Source: Lacipirellula parvula | Lineage (GTDB): Bacteria; Planctomycetota; Planctomycetia; Pirellulales; Lacipirellulaceae | Direction of reading: 5' to 3' | Assembly: GCF_009177095.1 (NCBI RefSeq) | Contig: NZ_AP021861.1 | Coordinates: 3,330,501-3,394,500, forward strand | DNA: 64,000 bases | In this document: piece after piece, positions 1-8,870 of the stretch | Layout: every line of letters starts with the position of its first letter | Position numbering within the stretch: position 1 is the first letter of the stretch | Made by a program: the position numbers and the translations under genes | The notes under the pieces: generated by a model | Told to the model about the DNA's origin: nothing | Database searches by the model: none | Seen by the model: only the letters and a program-made list of their open reading frames with translations

Positions 1-340
1 GCGCCCCCGGCCACGGCGCCGCTGTCATGTTAGCCTTCAGGCCTGGACGAGCGGCGCCTGCTGAGGTTCGGCGAATCGCCACCTGTCGCTCTTCGTCAAG
101 TATCGGCACCACGTTCAGAATTCGGTGCCGGGAATCCGCCTCAATCGTTGCCATCAATTGCTCGACGACTTCCTTCTCGCCTTCCAGGAATTGCAAGAAC
201 GTCGCTGACTCGAACTCGTAGGTGAGATATCCGGTAATCTCCAGTCGTTGATTCTTAGCGGAGGCCAGCCGCGTGAGTTGCACCATTGCCGATTCGTCGA
301 AGGGCGCCGTCGCTACGCTGGTATAGACCAATGCAAACAT
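1..340 (-). CDS. BLUF-domain blue-light sensor (partial)
   Basis: The reverse strand from the ATG at 340 encodes at least 113 residues and runs off the window, so the C-terminus is missing. It matches the BLUF fold, which binds FAD and senses blue light. Key flavin-pocket residues are in place: Tyr6 in LVYTSVA, Asn30 in AKNQRLEITG and Gln50 in FLQFLEG, followed by the family's RHRILNV segment (about 71-77). BLUF proteins of this size usually act as single-domain sensors that bind a partner, or are N-terminal to an output domain; which applies here cannot be seen. The neighbours are two-component and HD-GYP genes, so a signalling role fits, but no direct link is visible. Confidence 0.85.
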   Translation of the reverse strand, partial: MFALVYTSVATAPFDESAMVQLTRLASAKNQRLEITGYLTYEFESATFLQFLEGEKEVVEQLMATIEADSRHRILNVVPILDEERQVAIRRTSAGAARPGLKANMTAAPWPGA

Positions 341-465
341 CACTGACCTTATTCTAACGAAAGTGATTCAAGGCGCGACGCTGCGTCTCAGTATCTCCGA
401 GAAGTAGATTCCTAGTCGCTTATCTTCCGAAGACTATCTTGGCCGATCACCCACGGCCTCGTGCG

Positions 466-499
466 GGCCTCTATCGGTGGAGCTACGCCGATAGAGGCC
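466..499. terminator. 12-bp perfect stem-loop between BLUF and REC genes
   Basis: Left arm GGCCTCTATCGG (466-477) pairs perfectly with CCGATAGAGGCC (488-499) across a 10-nt loop. The T-rich tail (ATTTTC) lies on the plus-strand side, although both flanking genes are on the minus strand. It may act as a terminator or transcript-end stabiliser for the gene ending at 552. Confidence 0.5.
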
Positions 500-551
500 A
501 TTTTCATTGAAACCACGTCGCGGCGACAGTTTCCACTCACACTCGCGCGAG

Positions 552-1175
552 CTACGCCCGGCGAAGTTGAAGAAGTTGTCCTGTTAGCAACGTGGCGCGT
601 TCAGCGGCAATCAGCACCTCGCTCAGATCTTCTCGCACAGACGAACCCTCCGGAAGCCTATTGAATGCGATTTCCGTTTGGCCAATCATCACGGTGAGCA
701 GATTATTCAAGGTGTGAGCGATCTCGCCCACTTTCTTGGCCCAATTGACGACGTTCGAATCGGATTCGAGACGCTCCTCCGTCGAATTCGCTCCTTCGCG
801 CTCGACGGCAAAGCGAACGGCGCGACGCAGCTGCCCTTCTACCGTATGCCCCTTCACCAAATAGCCGTCAGCGCCTTCCCGCGCGGTGTGCAATTCGCAT
901 AGCTCGCCGGGCGTTGAAGTCAGCACAATCACCGGAACGTGAGGCGCATCATGCCTCAGCTTGGTGAGCGTTTCGACTCCATCGGAATCGGGCAGACCGA
1001 GATCCAGAACGACGGCGTCGGTGTGGACGTTCTTCAACTCGCTAATGGCTTCTTCAAGCCGTTCAACGTGAGCGACGACGAACTGCGGTTCGCGCGACAG
1101 TTCGACTTGAGCCAGCGCCGCGTCGACTTCGCTATCCTCTACAAGCAACACCCGAAACATTTGCGGAACATTCAT
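552..1175 (-). CDS. Response regulator receiver fused to a histidine-kinase dimerisation domain, no ATPase domain
   Basis: The 207-aa product (ATG at 1175; a second ATG lies five codons in) starts with a CheY-like receiver. Acidic residues E13/D14 precede phospho-acceptor Asp58 in VVLDLGLPDSDG, and Lys108 lies in YLVKG. After a linker (about 125-145) comes a HisKA-type helix with a phosphorylatable His154 in GEIAHTLNNLLTVMIG. The protein then ends about 50 residues later. The HATPase_c domain (N, G1, F, G2 boxes) is absent, so it cannot autophosphorylate and may be a phosphorelay intermediate that needs a partner kinase. It lies 333 bp downstream of the NtrC-like gene on the same strand. Confidence 0.8.
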   Translation of the reverse strand: MNVPQMFRVLLVEDSEVDAALAQVELSREPQFVVAHVERLEEAISELKNVHTDAVVLDLGLPDSDGVETLTKLRHDAPHVPVIVLTSTPGELCELHTAREGADGYLVKGHTVEGQLRRAVRFAVEREGANSTEERLESDSNVVNWAKKVGEIAHTLNNLLTVMIGQTEIAFNRLPEGSSVREDLSEVLIAAERATLLTGQLLQLRRA

Positions 1176-1508
1176 ACGACATGAAGCCATGCAACCATTG
1201 TGGGACCGTTGGATGCCGGAAGACAGGATGACGAAGGTCGCATCCTATTGAGCAGCCAATCGCAACACTCAATTCCAGGGAGGCGAATCCCAGGACCTGA
1301 GCTTCTCCGCGAGTCGTTGCACGGCTCGAAGTGGATTGCACGGCGTTCATCGTAGACCATTTCCTCCAAATAATTGCATGACTACATGCCTAAGTTCGGA
1401 CAAAACGGCAAACCGCGAATGGGTCTAGAACCTGCCTGAAGCTGCCTAGACTGCCATCGCGGCAATAAGCCACGCAATAACGGCAGTTGTGAGTGAATTC
1501 CAATCATT
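1176..1508. other. Intergenic gap, no gene seen
   Basis: No ORF here looks like a real protein. It separates the NtrC-like gene from the receiver-HisKA gene and may carry the promoter of the latter. Confidence 0.4.
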
Positions 1509-2909
1509 TTACTTCTCAGCGTTCTCGTCGTCCTGCTCCATAATTCGATAAAGCGACTTACGGTGTAGACCCAGCGTCCGCGCCGCCGCCGACTTATTGC
1601 CGTGTGAGCGATTAATCACTTCCGAAACCAAGGCCCGCTCCATGATCTTGAGGTCGCCTATATAGGGGACCGAGATCATCTCCGTATTCGCGGGCGGACG
1701 CGTTGGCGGCAACAGTTCCGCCACTCGCGCGGCCGACAGTTGCGATTCCGACGTAAAGACGATGGCCCGACGTACGAAGTTTTCGAGTTCGTAAACGTTG
1801 CCAGGCCATTCGTAGCGTTCCAGCTTGGCCATCGCCTCTTCGGTAAACTCGATTTTTCGGCGGCGGTCGTACGACTGCGAAGTGCGGTTGGCTTCTTTCA
1901 TCAGGCTCGCCAGCAGCGGTCGAATATCTTCGCGGCGCCGGCGCAGCGGAGGCACCTCCAGGGGAGCTTGACTCAGGAAGTTATGAAGATCATCGACGAA
2001 GCCTCCGGCCCTTACGAGAGGCTCAATATTTTCTGACGTCGAGGCGACGATCCGGGCTTCCAGAGCGACTGGCGCGACGCCTCCGACGCGCAAGAATCGC
2101 TGTTCCAGAAACGCCGTCGCCAGTTCAGCCTGCATCCATTTAGGAATATTGGCGACCCGGTGCAGAAACAGCATGCCGCCGGCCGCCCGTTCCATCGCCC
2201 CGCGTTGAATCTCGCCTGTCGCCGATTCTTTGCCAAAGAGCACCTCCGCGAGTTGGCCTTCGCTGACCGCTTCGCAATTGACTTTCACCAAGGGTCCGGT
2301 CGAGTTGGAACTGATCGAATGGATGTAGCGAATAACTGTCTCTTTGCCCGCTCCCGTTTCGCCGGTGACTAACATCGGACTGAACGACGCGGCACTCCGC
2401 TTCGCGAACTCAAGCACGCGTTGCATCGCGGGACTGCAAGCGACGACCGACGCCTCAGTCGCCGGCGCGGCGGCAATTGCTGCCTTTGTTTCCATCGCGC
2501 GATTGCGCGACTTCACATTATTGGTCGCAGCTCGGCCGAGCGCTCCGGCGACCTGATCGGCTCGAAACGGCTTGGTAATGTAGTCGACGGCTCCCAGGTG
2601 GAATGCATTCACCGTGGAATCGACAGTTCCATAGGCCGTGACGATCACCGTCGAGATTCCGGGCTGGATCCGCCGCGCTTCGCGAATGACTTCCAGCCCG
2701 CTGCACCCGCTCATTTGCAAATCGGTGAATAAGGCGTCGAACGGCCTCCCCCGCAGGTGCTCAAGAGCCAATCTCGGATCCGTCTCGAGCTCTACGTTGG
2801 CGCCCTCGTTCTCGATAATGGCGCCAAGAAGCCGGAGCACTTGCGGATCATCGTCGATGACCATCACCCGATTGCCGGTACTGCAAAGAGACATGGAGCA
2901 ATGCTGCAT
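1509..2909 (-). CDS. NtrC-family response regulator with degenerate AAA+ domain
   Basis: The 466-aa protein has the NtrC order: receiver (about 14-125; Asp63, Thr91, Lys113), AAA+ domain (about 155-385) and C-terminal Fis helix-turn-helix (about 425-458; SHGNKSAAARTLGLHRKSLY). The Walker A loop is intact (GETGAGKE, 183-190), but the motor is otherwise damaged. The Walker B segment reads MLFLHR where the family has LFLDE. The GAFTGA sigma-54 loop is replaced by a shortened FGKESATG. The FREDLYYRL arginine-finger segment reads FVDDLHNFL with both arginines lost. It probably binds DNA in response to phosphorylation without remodelling sigma-54 holoenzyme, perhaps like the sigma-70-dependent HupR/NtrC proteins of Rhodobacter (inference). 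Start codons six or sixteen residues downstream are also possible. Confidence 0.85.
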   Translation of the reverse strand: MQHCSMSLCSTGNRVMVIDDDPQVLRLLGAIIENEGANVELETDPRLALEHLRGRPFDALFTDLQMSGCSGLEVIREARRIQPGISTVIVTAYGTVDSTVNAFHLGAVDYITKPFRADQVAGALGRAATNNVKSRNRAMETKAAIAAAPATEASVVACSPAMQRVLEFAKRSAASFSPMLVTGETGAGKETVIRYIHSISSNSTGPLVKVNCEAVSEGQLAEVLFGKESATGEIQRGAMERAAGGMLFLHRVANIPKWMQAELATAFLEQRFLRVGGVAPVALEARIVASTSENIEPLVRAGGFVDDLHNFLSQAPLEVPPLRRRREDIRPLLASLMKEANRTSQSYDRRRKIEFTEEAMAKLERYEWPGNVYELENFVRRAIVFTSESQLSAARVAELLPPTRPPANTEMISVPYIGDLKIMERALVSEVINRSHGNKSAAARTLGLHRKSLYRIMEQDDENAEK

Positions 2910-3223
2910 TGTTCTACCTCAGAGCGGTAATGGAACGCGCGACTGCCGTTGCCTTCAACGTGATGCTGCGGGTAGGGGGTATCCTGGCCAACTGGCCGCA
3001 TGACGCTTGAGAAGAGCAGGCCCACGAACTATCGCGTGGGCGAGCAACTTTTGCAGGTCGCCGCGCTGTTCGCAAGATGTGTCACCATGTCGCGCCGAAC
3101 GACTGCAACATAACTCTTTGGGTCGGCGTCGTGCAACAAAAAACTACAAGGGGGCGCGCGGGTCAGGCGAGCTAGCGTCGTTGCACTCACTGTCGGCCTC
3201 CGCCGGTGAGCGACTCGCAATTG
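2910..3223. other. Intergenic gap, no gene seen
   Basis: No convincing coding sequence or RNA structure was found. It contains the upstream region of the NtrC-like gene. Confidence 0.4.
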
Positions 3224-3523
3224 CTAACGAGGGTCGCCGCTTCGCCGGTTGTATTTGACGCCCTGTTCCGCGCCCCCGAGCTCCCTCTCAAACCGGTCCT
3301 GCACCGCCTGAGCGATTTCTTCGTGCCGCTTATGCGCTCTCATACGCGCCGCGACGTCCAGCCCCAGCGCCGCGGTCAATCCAAAGCATCCCCACCAAGT
3401 CCAGACCCACCGCGTGTGATCGCTGAACAGCATGCTCAGCCCCGCGGCCAGCAAGCAGGTGCTAATCCATGCGATGAGCGTGGCAAAGCTATCGTAGGTG
3501 AGTAACGGAGACCGGATGGACAT
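3224..3523 (-). CDS. Small membrane protein, unknown function
   Basis: The 99-aa product has two likely transmembrane segments (about 12-33 and 40-58) followed by a charged cytoplasmic tail containing an amphipathic stretch (about 65-85). The ATG at 3523 is preceded by GAGGAATAT, a reasonable ribosome binding site. I do not recognise a family. It stands alone between signalling genes, so any link to them is speculative. Confidence 0.55.
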   Translation of the reverse strand: MSIRSPLLTYDSFATLIAWISTCLLAAGLSMLFSDHTRWVWTWWGCFGLTAALGLDVAARMRAHKRHEEIAQAVQDRFERELGGAEQGVKYNRRSGDPR

Positions 3524-3912
3524 ATATTCCTCTTCAGATCAGCTCTATTTAAGGAAACGCGACGCAAACAGATGCCGGCTTCCCCTTCCGTGATGAGAAT
3601 AGCTTGCCTCGCATAGGGATTCCCCAGACGAGCAATGTGTAACCGGGCGTCGCGCTAATGGGGCTTTTTCCCCGGGGCGTTGCAGGCTCGACGCGTCGAC
3701 GCAAACTGGCGGTGAACCGCAATTCACCCAGCGGCGACGTGAACGTTCAGAAGGGACGCTCTCAGTGGCATAGAGTTGATTAGCGACCAAATGCCGCCCC
3801 ATTTAGAACGTAACGGCTAGACGACGGGCGGCCTGATCGTGAAGACCGAGTCGATCGGGCCTCCTTACGATTCTTTCGCTGGGTCGCTCGCGTCCAACGC
3901 CGATGGTACCGC
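3524..3912. other. Intergenic gap, no gene seen
   Basis: This is a divergent promoter region between the small membrane protein (minus) and the HD-GYP gene (plus). No structured RNA or operator was recognised. Confidence 0.4.
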
Positions 3913-5013
3913 ATGTCACGCCAAAAAGTTCTGATCATCGATGATGAACCCTCCCTTTGCCGGTGCCTCAAGCAGTGGTTAGAAGAGAGAGGCTTCGAGT
4001 GCGCCTCGGCGCCAGACGCCGAGCGCGGCTTCGCTTATTTGCAGTCGCACACAGTCGACATCGTGACGCTAGACAATAAACTTCCGGGAATCTCGGGAGT
4101 TGAAATGCTAGCAAGACTGGCGATCGAAGCGCCAGACGCGGCCGTCCTCATGGTGACGGCGGAAGTCGACACCCGTAAAGCCATCCACGCGATGACCCTC
4201 GGGGCGCTCGGCTACGTTATCAAACCGGTCCGCAGAGAAGACCTGTTCGCTCAGATTGACAACGCCCTGGAGCGCCGCAGGCTGAGCATCGAGAATCGTG
4301 AGCTGACCTTACGACTTCAGGAGAAGGTCCGCCTGCAAACAGCCGAGATCCGTGCAGCGCACGAAGAGACGATCTATCGACTAGTGAAAGCCGTCGGTTA
4401 TCGCGACGAAGAGACGGGAGATCATGTTCGACGCACGGGCCAGTACAGCGAGCTCCTCGCGGCCACGATTGGTTGGCCGGCGGAGCAAGTGGAAATGATT
4501 CGCCTCGCCGCGCCGATGCACGACATCGGCAAGATTGGCATTCCCGACGCCATTCTGTGCAAACGCGGCAATCTCACGGCGGAGGAAATGTCGATCATGC
4601 AACATCACACGCTGATTGGCGGACAAATGCTCGAGGGATCGTATTCGCCCGTTCTGCAGATGGCTCGTGACATTGCTCTCACTCACCACGAGCAATGGGA
4701 TGGCTCAGGCTATCCGCGCGGCCTCGCCGGAAATGCCATCCCCGAAGCTGGAAGAATCGTCTCGATCGTCGACGTTTTCGACGCGTTATCCCACGCGCGC
4801 GTCTACCGTCCGGCGTTCAAAGACGCCGACGTTGAGCAAATGATGTGGGCGGGTCGCGGCACGAAGTTCGACCCGCAATTTCTGGACGACTTCATGTCGC
4901 TACGGCCCGAGATGTGGGCGATTGCCAGCCTAACCGTGCATGGACGAACAGACGTTGCTGATCGTCGCTTCGACGATTTGCTTCCGGCGACGCGGAGTTT
5001 GCAGCCGAATTGA
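3913..5013 (+). CDS. Receiver-HD-GYP response regulator (probable c-di-GMP phosphodiesterase)
   Basis: The 366-aa protein has a receiver (about 4-120; IIDDE near the start, Asp54, Lys in GYVIKP), a coiled linker (about 125-155) and an HD-GYP domain (about 155-345). The catalytic signatures are present: MHDIGKIGIPD around His203, and HHEQWDGSGYPRGL from His258, where the GYP triplet is intact. HD-GYP proteins with both motifs usually hydrolyse cyclic di-GMP at a metal centre in the cytoplasm, and the layout is that of RpfG-type regulators. No cognate kinase is adjacent apart from the HisKA-only protein at 552-1175. Confidence 0.9.
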   Translation: MSRQKVLIIDDEPSLCRCLKQWLEERGFECASAPDAERGFAYLQSHTVDIVTLDNKLPGISGVEMLARLAIEAPDAAVLMVTAEVDTRKAIHAMTLGALGYVIKPVRREDLFAQIDNALERRRLSIENRELTLRLQEKVRLQTAEIRAAHEETIYRLVKAVGYRDEETGDHVRRTGQYSELLAATIGWPAEQVEMIRLAAPMHDIGKIGIPDAILCKRGNLTAEEMSIMQHHTLIGGQMLEGSYSPVLQMARDIALTHHEQWDGSGYPRGLAGNAIPEAGRIVSIVDVFDALSHARVYRPAFKDADVEQMMWAGRGTKFDPQFLDDFMSLRPEMWAIASLTVHGRTDVADRRFDDLLPATRSLQPN

Positions 5014-5937
5014 CGCAAACCGCATGCGCCCTGCAATGCGTCGCGTTCCTGAAGGGCATTGCTTCTCGGATTTTGTAGAGTTAGGCAGCGGGTTCGATTC
5101 TCGGCGGGCAACTTTGCGCGATAGTCGAGCATCTTGTGCGCGGAGTTCGACTTCGCCTCCGCGCGCACGTGCATGGTGCCAGGCGTCGCCGTTGAGCCTT
5201 TTTTTGAGAGTGCACGCTATCAGCGATCAGAAGCGCTTCATCAGTTGAAGACTTACAAGGTTTTGGTAACCCAACATTGTAGCTGCTTTGACGTCATCGA
5301 AGTCGAGTTGGGCCGCCATCTGCTCTTTGGAGACTACGGAGGATCTAGTCTGAGTCCTCGGTGCCCGTGCGGCAGTGTATTTGACTGGCCAAACGCTTAT
5401 CGAAGTCGGGCCATTGCTGCTTGTGCATGCTGTCAATATTGAGCTAGCTCTAGATCAATGTGGCCGTCGTCGCTATTAATCATGCCATTGCTTTCCTGGT
5501 GGTGACGACGTAGGCAAAGCCGCCTCGTTCATGAGTTCGCGAACTTACAGTTGCGCCCCATTAATTAAACGTCGCAACGGATAGTGTGCCGAAGCTGCAC
5601 CTGGCCGCGATCCGAATTTTCTTCGACTGGCTCGTTAAACTGAGGTTTACGGTGTCGGGACGAATGTGCAACTCAGTGCGTTGCTGCCCGATTTTTTGCA
5701 ACTTCATGTAGCCCGCGCCGCGCGATTTGGGTCCCGGCGGGGCGATTAGACCGAGAGAAACGTGCGGAATTAATCTCTAGCCTTTTCGCGAGAATTGCTT
5801 CGAAGAAAATCATCTCCCATCGAATCCACCGCCGTGGCGACACCGAATACTTTCGCACAGGGCCCTGTTCACTGCTACGAGTCGCCCCCCGTGGGCGGAT
5901 CAAACTGATTGCTATCACCGTAAATGGAATCTCCACC
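5014..5937. other. Long non-coding stretch upstream of the fasciclin operon
   Basis: About 0.9 kb without a convincing gene. It should carry the promoter for the fasciclin/sigma operon, but I could not pick out a confident -35/-10 pair. A short region at 5070-5110 resembles a tRNA T-arm but does not fold into a tRNA. Confidence 0.4.
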
Positions 5938-6480
5938 ATGAAACTTGCCATGTACACTCTGGCGCTCACAGCGCTGGCCGCACTTACGCAACCGGCTCGC
6001 GCTGGCGAATGCGCGAAGAGCCGAGTCGCTCAGGCGCAGCGCCATTACGTTGCCGCCGAGGCTGAAAAACCTAAGACGATCGTCGAAACGGCCGCGGGAA
6101 TCGAAGACTTCAGCACCCTGGTCGCCGCCGTGAAGGCAGGAGACCTTGTCAAAACTCTCTCGGGCAAGGGACCGTTCACGGTCTTCGCCCCGACGAACGA
6201 AGCCTTCGCGAAGCTTCCCAAAGGCACAGTTGAGGATCTACTGAAGCCTGAAAACAAGGAAAAGTTGGTCGCAATACTTACCTACCACGTCGTCCCCGGC
6301 AAAGTCATGGCCGCGGACGTCGTAAAGGTGAAAGAAGCGAAGACGGTTCAGGGCGACAAGGTGCAGGTCACCGTGAAGGACGACGAGGTGATGATCGATA
6401 AGGCCAAGGTCGTGAAGGCCGACGTCGAGTGTTCTAATGGCGTGATCCATGTCATTGACTCCGTCCTCCTGCCGAAATAG
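5938..6480 (+). CDS. Secreted fasciclin (FAS1) domain protein
   Basis: The 180-aa product starts with a signal peptide (about 1-22, ending in QPARA before GEC). A single FAS1 domain follows (about 45-178), with the family hallmarks [22 protein letters not shown] and [17 protein letters not shown]1 domains mediate adhesion or protein-protein contact outside the membrane. The ECF sigma and anti-sigma genes follow immediately, so this is probably a target or co-regulated partner of that sigma factor. In Mycobacterium the FAS1 proteins MPT70/MPT83 are controlled by SigK/RskA, which is a close parallel. Confidence 0.92.
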   Translation: MKLAMYTLALTALAALTQPARAGECAKSRVAQAQRHYVAAEAEKPKTIVETAAGIEDFSTLVAAVKAGDLVKTLSGKGPFTVFAPTNEAFAKLPKGTVEDLLKPENKEKLVAILTYHVVPGKVMAADVVKVKEAKTVQGDKVQVTVKDDEVMIDKAKVVKADVECSNGVIHVIDSVLLPK

Positions 6481-6559
6481 ATTGCGACTCGGCCGGCGCG
6501 GGGCGAAGCTTTGCCATTCGCCCCGCCGCCGGGCCGCTTTTCAATCGAAGAGACTGCCG

Positions 6560-7135
6560 TTGTCCGCATCCGCTACTAGCGTGATGGCCCGCGTCGCCAA
6601 AGGCGGCCCAGCCGCGATGGAAGACTGCCTGGCTCGATACGGTGGGCTGGTCTGGTCGCTAGCGCGCCGCTTCTCTCCGACCAACGCCGACGCTGAAGAC
6701 GCCGTTCAGGAAGTGTTCATCGAAGTCTGGCGGAATGCTGATCGCTACGACGAGGCCATTGCCTCGGAAGCGACATTCATCGCAATGATCGCACGCCGGC
6801 GGTTAATCGACCGCCAGCGCCGTTCCGAACGCCAACCTCAGACGACGTCTTGGGACGAAACGACGCTCCCGCAATCGGCGCGCGATCCGGCCGAATGGTT
6901 GCAGGTATGCGATGACGCCAAGCGGGCCCGCGCCAAAATGCAGGAACTATCCGACGAGCAGCAGCGCGTTCTGCTGCTCGCCCTTGAGGGAGGCTGCTCG
7001 CAATCTGAAATCGCTGAACGGCTCCGGCTGCCGCTAGGCACGGTCAAAACACACGCCCGCCGCGGGCTTATTCGGCTCCGCGAGCTGCTGGCCGCCGGTA
7101 CCGACAAGCTAACGGGCAAAGGAGGCGCCGCATGA
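6560..7135 (+). CDS. ECF RNA polymerase sigma factor (SigK-like)
   Basis: The product is about 191 aa. Region 2 is visible in GLVWSLARRF and DAEDAVQEVFIEVW, and region 4 in LALEGGCSQSEIAERL and LPLGTVKTHARRGL. I chose the TTG at 6560 because a purine-rich GAAGAGA lies seven bases upstream and the residues before ARVAKGG fit the family; ATG 6584 is an alternative. It lies 80 bp after the fasciclin gene and its stop overlaps the next ATG (ATGA), so it is translationally coupled to the anti-sigma factor. Confidence 0.9.
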   Translation: MSASATSVMARVAKGGPAAMEDCLARYGGLVWSLARRFSPTNADAEDAVQEVFIEVWRNADRYDEAIASEATFIAMIARRRLIDRQRRSERQPQTTSWDETTLPQSARDPAEWLQVCDDAKRARAKMQELSDEQQRVLLLALEGGCSQSEIAERLRLPLGTVKTHARRGLIRLRELLAAGTDKLTGKGGAA

Positions 7136-7965
7136 GCACCGGACCTTCTTCCCACGATCGCCGCCTCGAACTTCTTGCCGAGCGAGCCCTCTTCGGACTT
7201 TCGCCGGAAGATCAGCGAGAGTTGGAACGCTTGGGCGTCGACGATTCGCCTGTCGACGACCTGGCGCTCGCAGCCGCGGCGCTCGACCTCTGCCTACATG
7301 GACAGGCAATGGCGCACGAAACACTGCCAGCCCCCCTGCAGCAGCGAACACTCGATGCCGTCCGAAAGACCGCCGTCGAAGATCGGAAGGCGATGCCTTC
7401 GGTCGTGCCGATCCCGGTTGGACGCCGTGTTGTGAATAATGCCCCGCGTCGCGATTGGCTAGGCTGGGCCGTAGCGGCCGCGGCGATTGCCGTGGCGGCA
7501 TTCTCGTTCACGCGCCAACCGGATCTCAGGGAAGAGTCGCCGATGGAACTACGCTCAAAACTGATCGCCGCCTCGAAGCACGATCCCGGCAGCGTCTTCC
7601 AATCTGACTGGACCGTGACGGAAGACCCAGCCGCTAAGGGAGCCAGCGGTAAATTGATTTGGTCCAACAAACTGCAGCGCGGCGTGATGGAGTTCAGCGG
7701 CGTCGAAGTTAACGATCCGACGAAGGAGCAGTATCAGCTTTGGATCTTCGACGCCGATCGCCCCGAAGCGACGCCGGTCGACGGCGGGGTATTCAACATC
7801 CCCTCCGATACGGAGATAGTTTTGATACCGATTGACGCCCGCCTACCGATCGCTAAGCCGACCCTCTTTGCGATCACAGTCGAAAAGCCGGGAGGCGTTG
7901 TGGTTTCTGACCGAGAACGCCTGCCGCTAATCGCCCCCGTTCCCAACGAAGACAGCACGCAGTAA
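7132..7965 (+). CDS. RskA-like anti-sigma factor
   Basis: The 277-aa protein has an N-terminal cytoplasmic zone (about 1-100) with the anti-sigma-like start LAERALFGLSPEDQRELE, one transmembrane helix (about 105-123) and an extracytoplasmic anti-sigma-K factor domain (about 135-265; YQLWIFD and FAITVEKPGG are typical). It should bind and hold the preceding ECF sigma factor at the membrane until a signal, often proteolysis, releases it. Its start codon overlaps the sigma stop by 4 bp. Confidence 0.9.
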   Translation: MSTGPSSHDRRLELLAERALFGLSPEDQRELERLGVDDSPVDDLALAAAALDLCLHGQAMAHETLPAPLQQRTLDAVRKTAVEDRKAMPSVVPIPVGRRVVNNAPRRDWLGWAVAAAAIAVAAFSFTRQPDLREESPMELRSKLIAASKHDPGSVFQSDWTVTEDPAAKGASGKLIWSNKLQRGVMEFSGVEVNDPTKEQYQLWIFDADRPEATPVDGGVFNIPSDTEIVLIPIDARLPIAKPTLFAITVEKPGGVVVSDRERLPLIAPVPNEDSTQ

Positions 7966-8567
7966 TACATGCCTCAGTTGCAAATAGGGCAGGTTGAGCA
8001 CGGCACTTACTTCCAGGCCCCCCCCCGAGGTCGTCAGCTTGTGAAGTGGTCACATGCCGACAAGCGAGGAAAAATTAGTAGCGGTTTGGCGACTGCTAAA
8101 CTGCGGACGAAGTTTGCCACCTGTGGTGTGATTGGCGTAGCGCCGTCCATGATCTCTTGGTGGACGGTGGAAGGTACGTTAGGCTATCGCGGGTTAGTTG
8201 CATTCGCGGCGGCTGGTGCGGGAGCACGCGGCTACTGTATCGAAATCGCTTCTGTAACTCGCGAATGCAAGCTGCTGTGCCAGCGCCACATCTGCTCCGG
8301 CTGAGTGGCCGTCTATCTCTGACAATCGCAAAGACATTGATAGAGACGATCGCGTGTCGAGTGCGCAGACTTAAGATCCACTGGCTGAATACGCTTGGCA
8401 ACTAGTCTTTCACTTGCTATACCGGCCGATTGAATTCTCACTGCCCGCCGAACTCAGCTTTTGACTTAACCACGTCCTTCAAATGTATTCGCTCACTCTC
8501 GCATCCTACTTCCACGCGAGACTTTGCGCCGTCTCGTTCGACGTCACCGGCAAAGGGGAGGCGTAGC
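7966..8567. other. Non-coding stretch after the anti-sigma gene
   Basis: About 0.6 kb; plus- and minus-strand ORFs exist but have no protein-like composition. A C-rich run lies near 8022. No terminator was found. Confidence 0.35.
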
Positions 8568-8822
8568 TTGGCTAATCCATCACCTTCAGGCGTTGCAAGC
8601 GGGCGACATATTCCTGGGAGCGGACATCACGCCAACACGGACGAATTGTCGTTGCTCATGGCCGCGGAAGCACGAATTGATACCGCTATGGCTCAGCTCG
8701 TGCTTACGACGCAAGGCGTGACCGACGCTACAAGCGCACAAGCGATTGCCGTAGCTGAACTGCGTGAGGCGAGGAACGCCATTAGGTTGCTGCGCGACAG
8801 ACTCGGTCCGGCCCACCAATGA
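8568..8822 (+). CDS. Small protein of unknown family
   Basis: An 84-aa product. I chose the TTG at 8568 because a strong Shine-Dalgarno (AAGGGGAGG) ends about six bases upstream; the ATG at 8658 has none. The C-terminal 50 residues are Ala-rich and helical (MAAEARIDTAMAQLVLTTQG, then an Arg/Glu-rich helix), suggesting a coiled or dimerising segment. A similar LTTQGVTD motif can be translated from the minus strand near 49.15 kb. Function unknown. Confidence 0.5.
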   Translation: MANPSPSGVASGRHIPGSGHHANTDELSLLMAAEARIDTAMAQLVLTTQGVTDATSAQAIAVAELREARNAIRLLRDRLGPAHQ

Positions 8823-8870
8823 CCAAGTAGTCCTTCGTCTCATTTGTCGCTAGCAGGTATATTGAGCGGC

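Noticed and set aside
5070-5110. tRNA-like T-arm GGGTTCGATTC near 5086
   Set aside because: The T-stem has a mismatch and a wobble pair, and no acceptor, D-arm or anticodon arm could be folded around it.
7969-8304. Plus-strand 111-codon ORF after the anti-sigma gene
   Set aside because: No ribosome binding site, odd composition and competing ORFs on the other strand; treated as non-coding.
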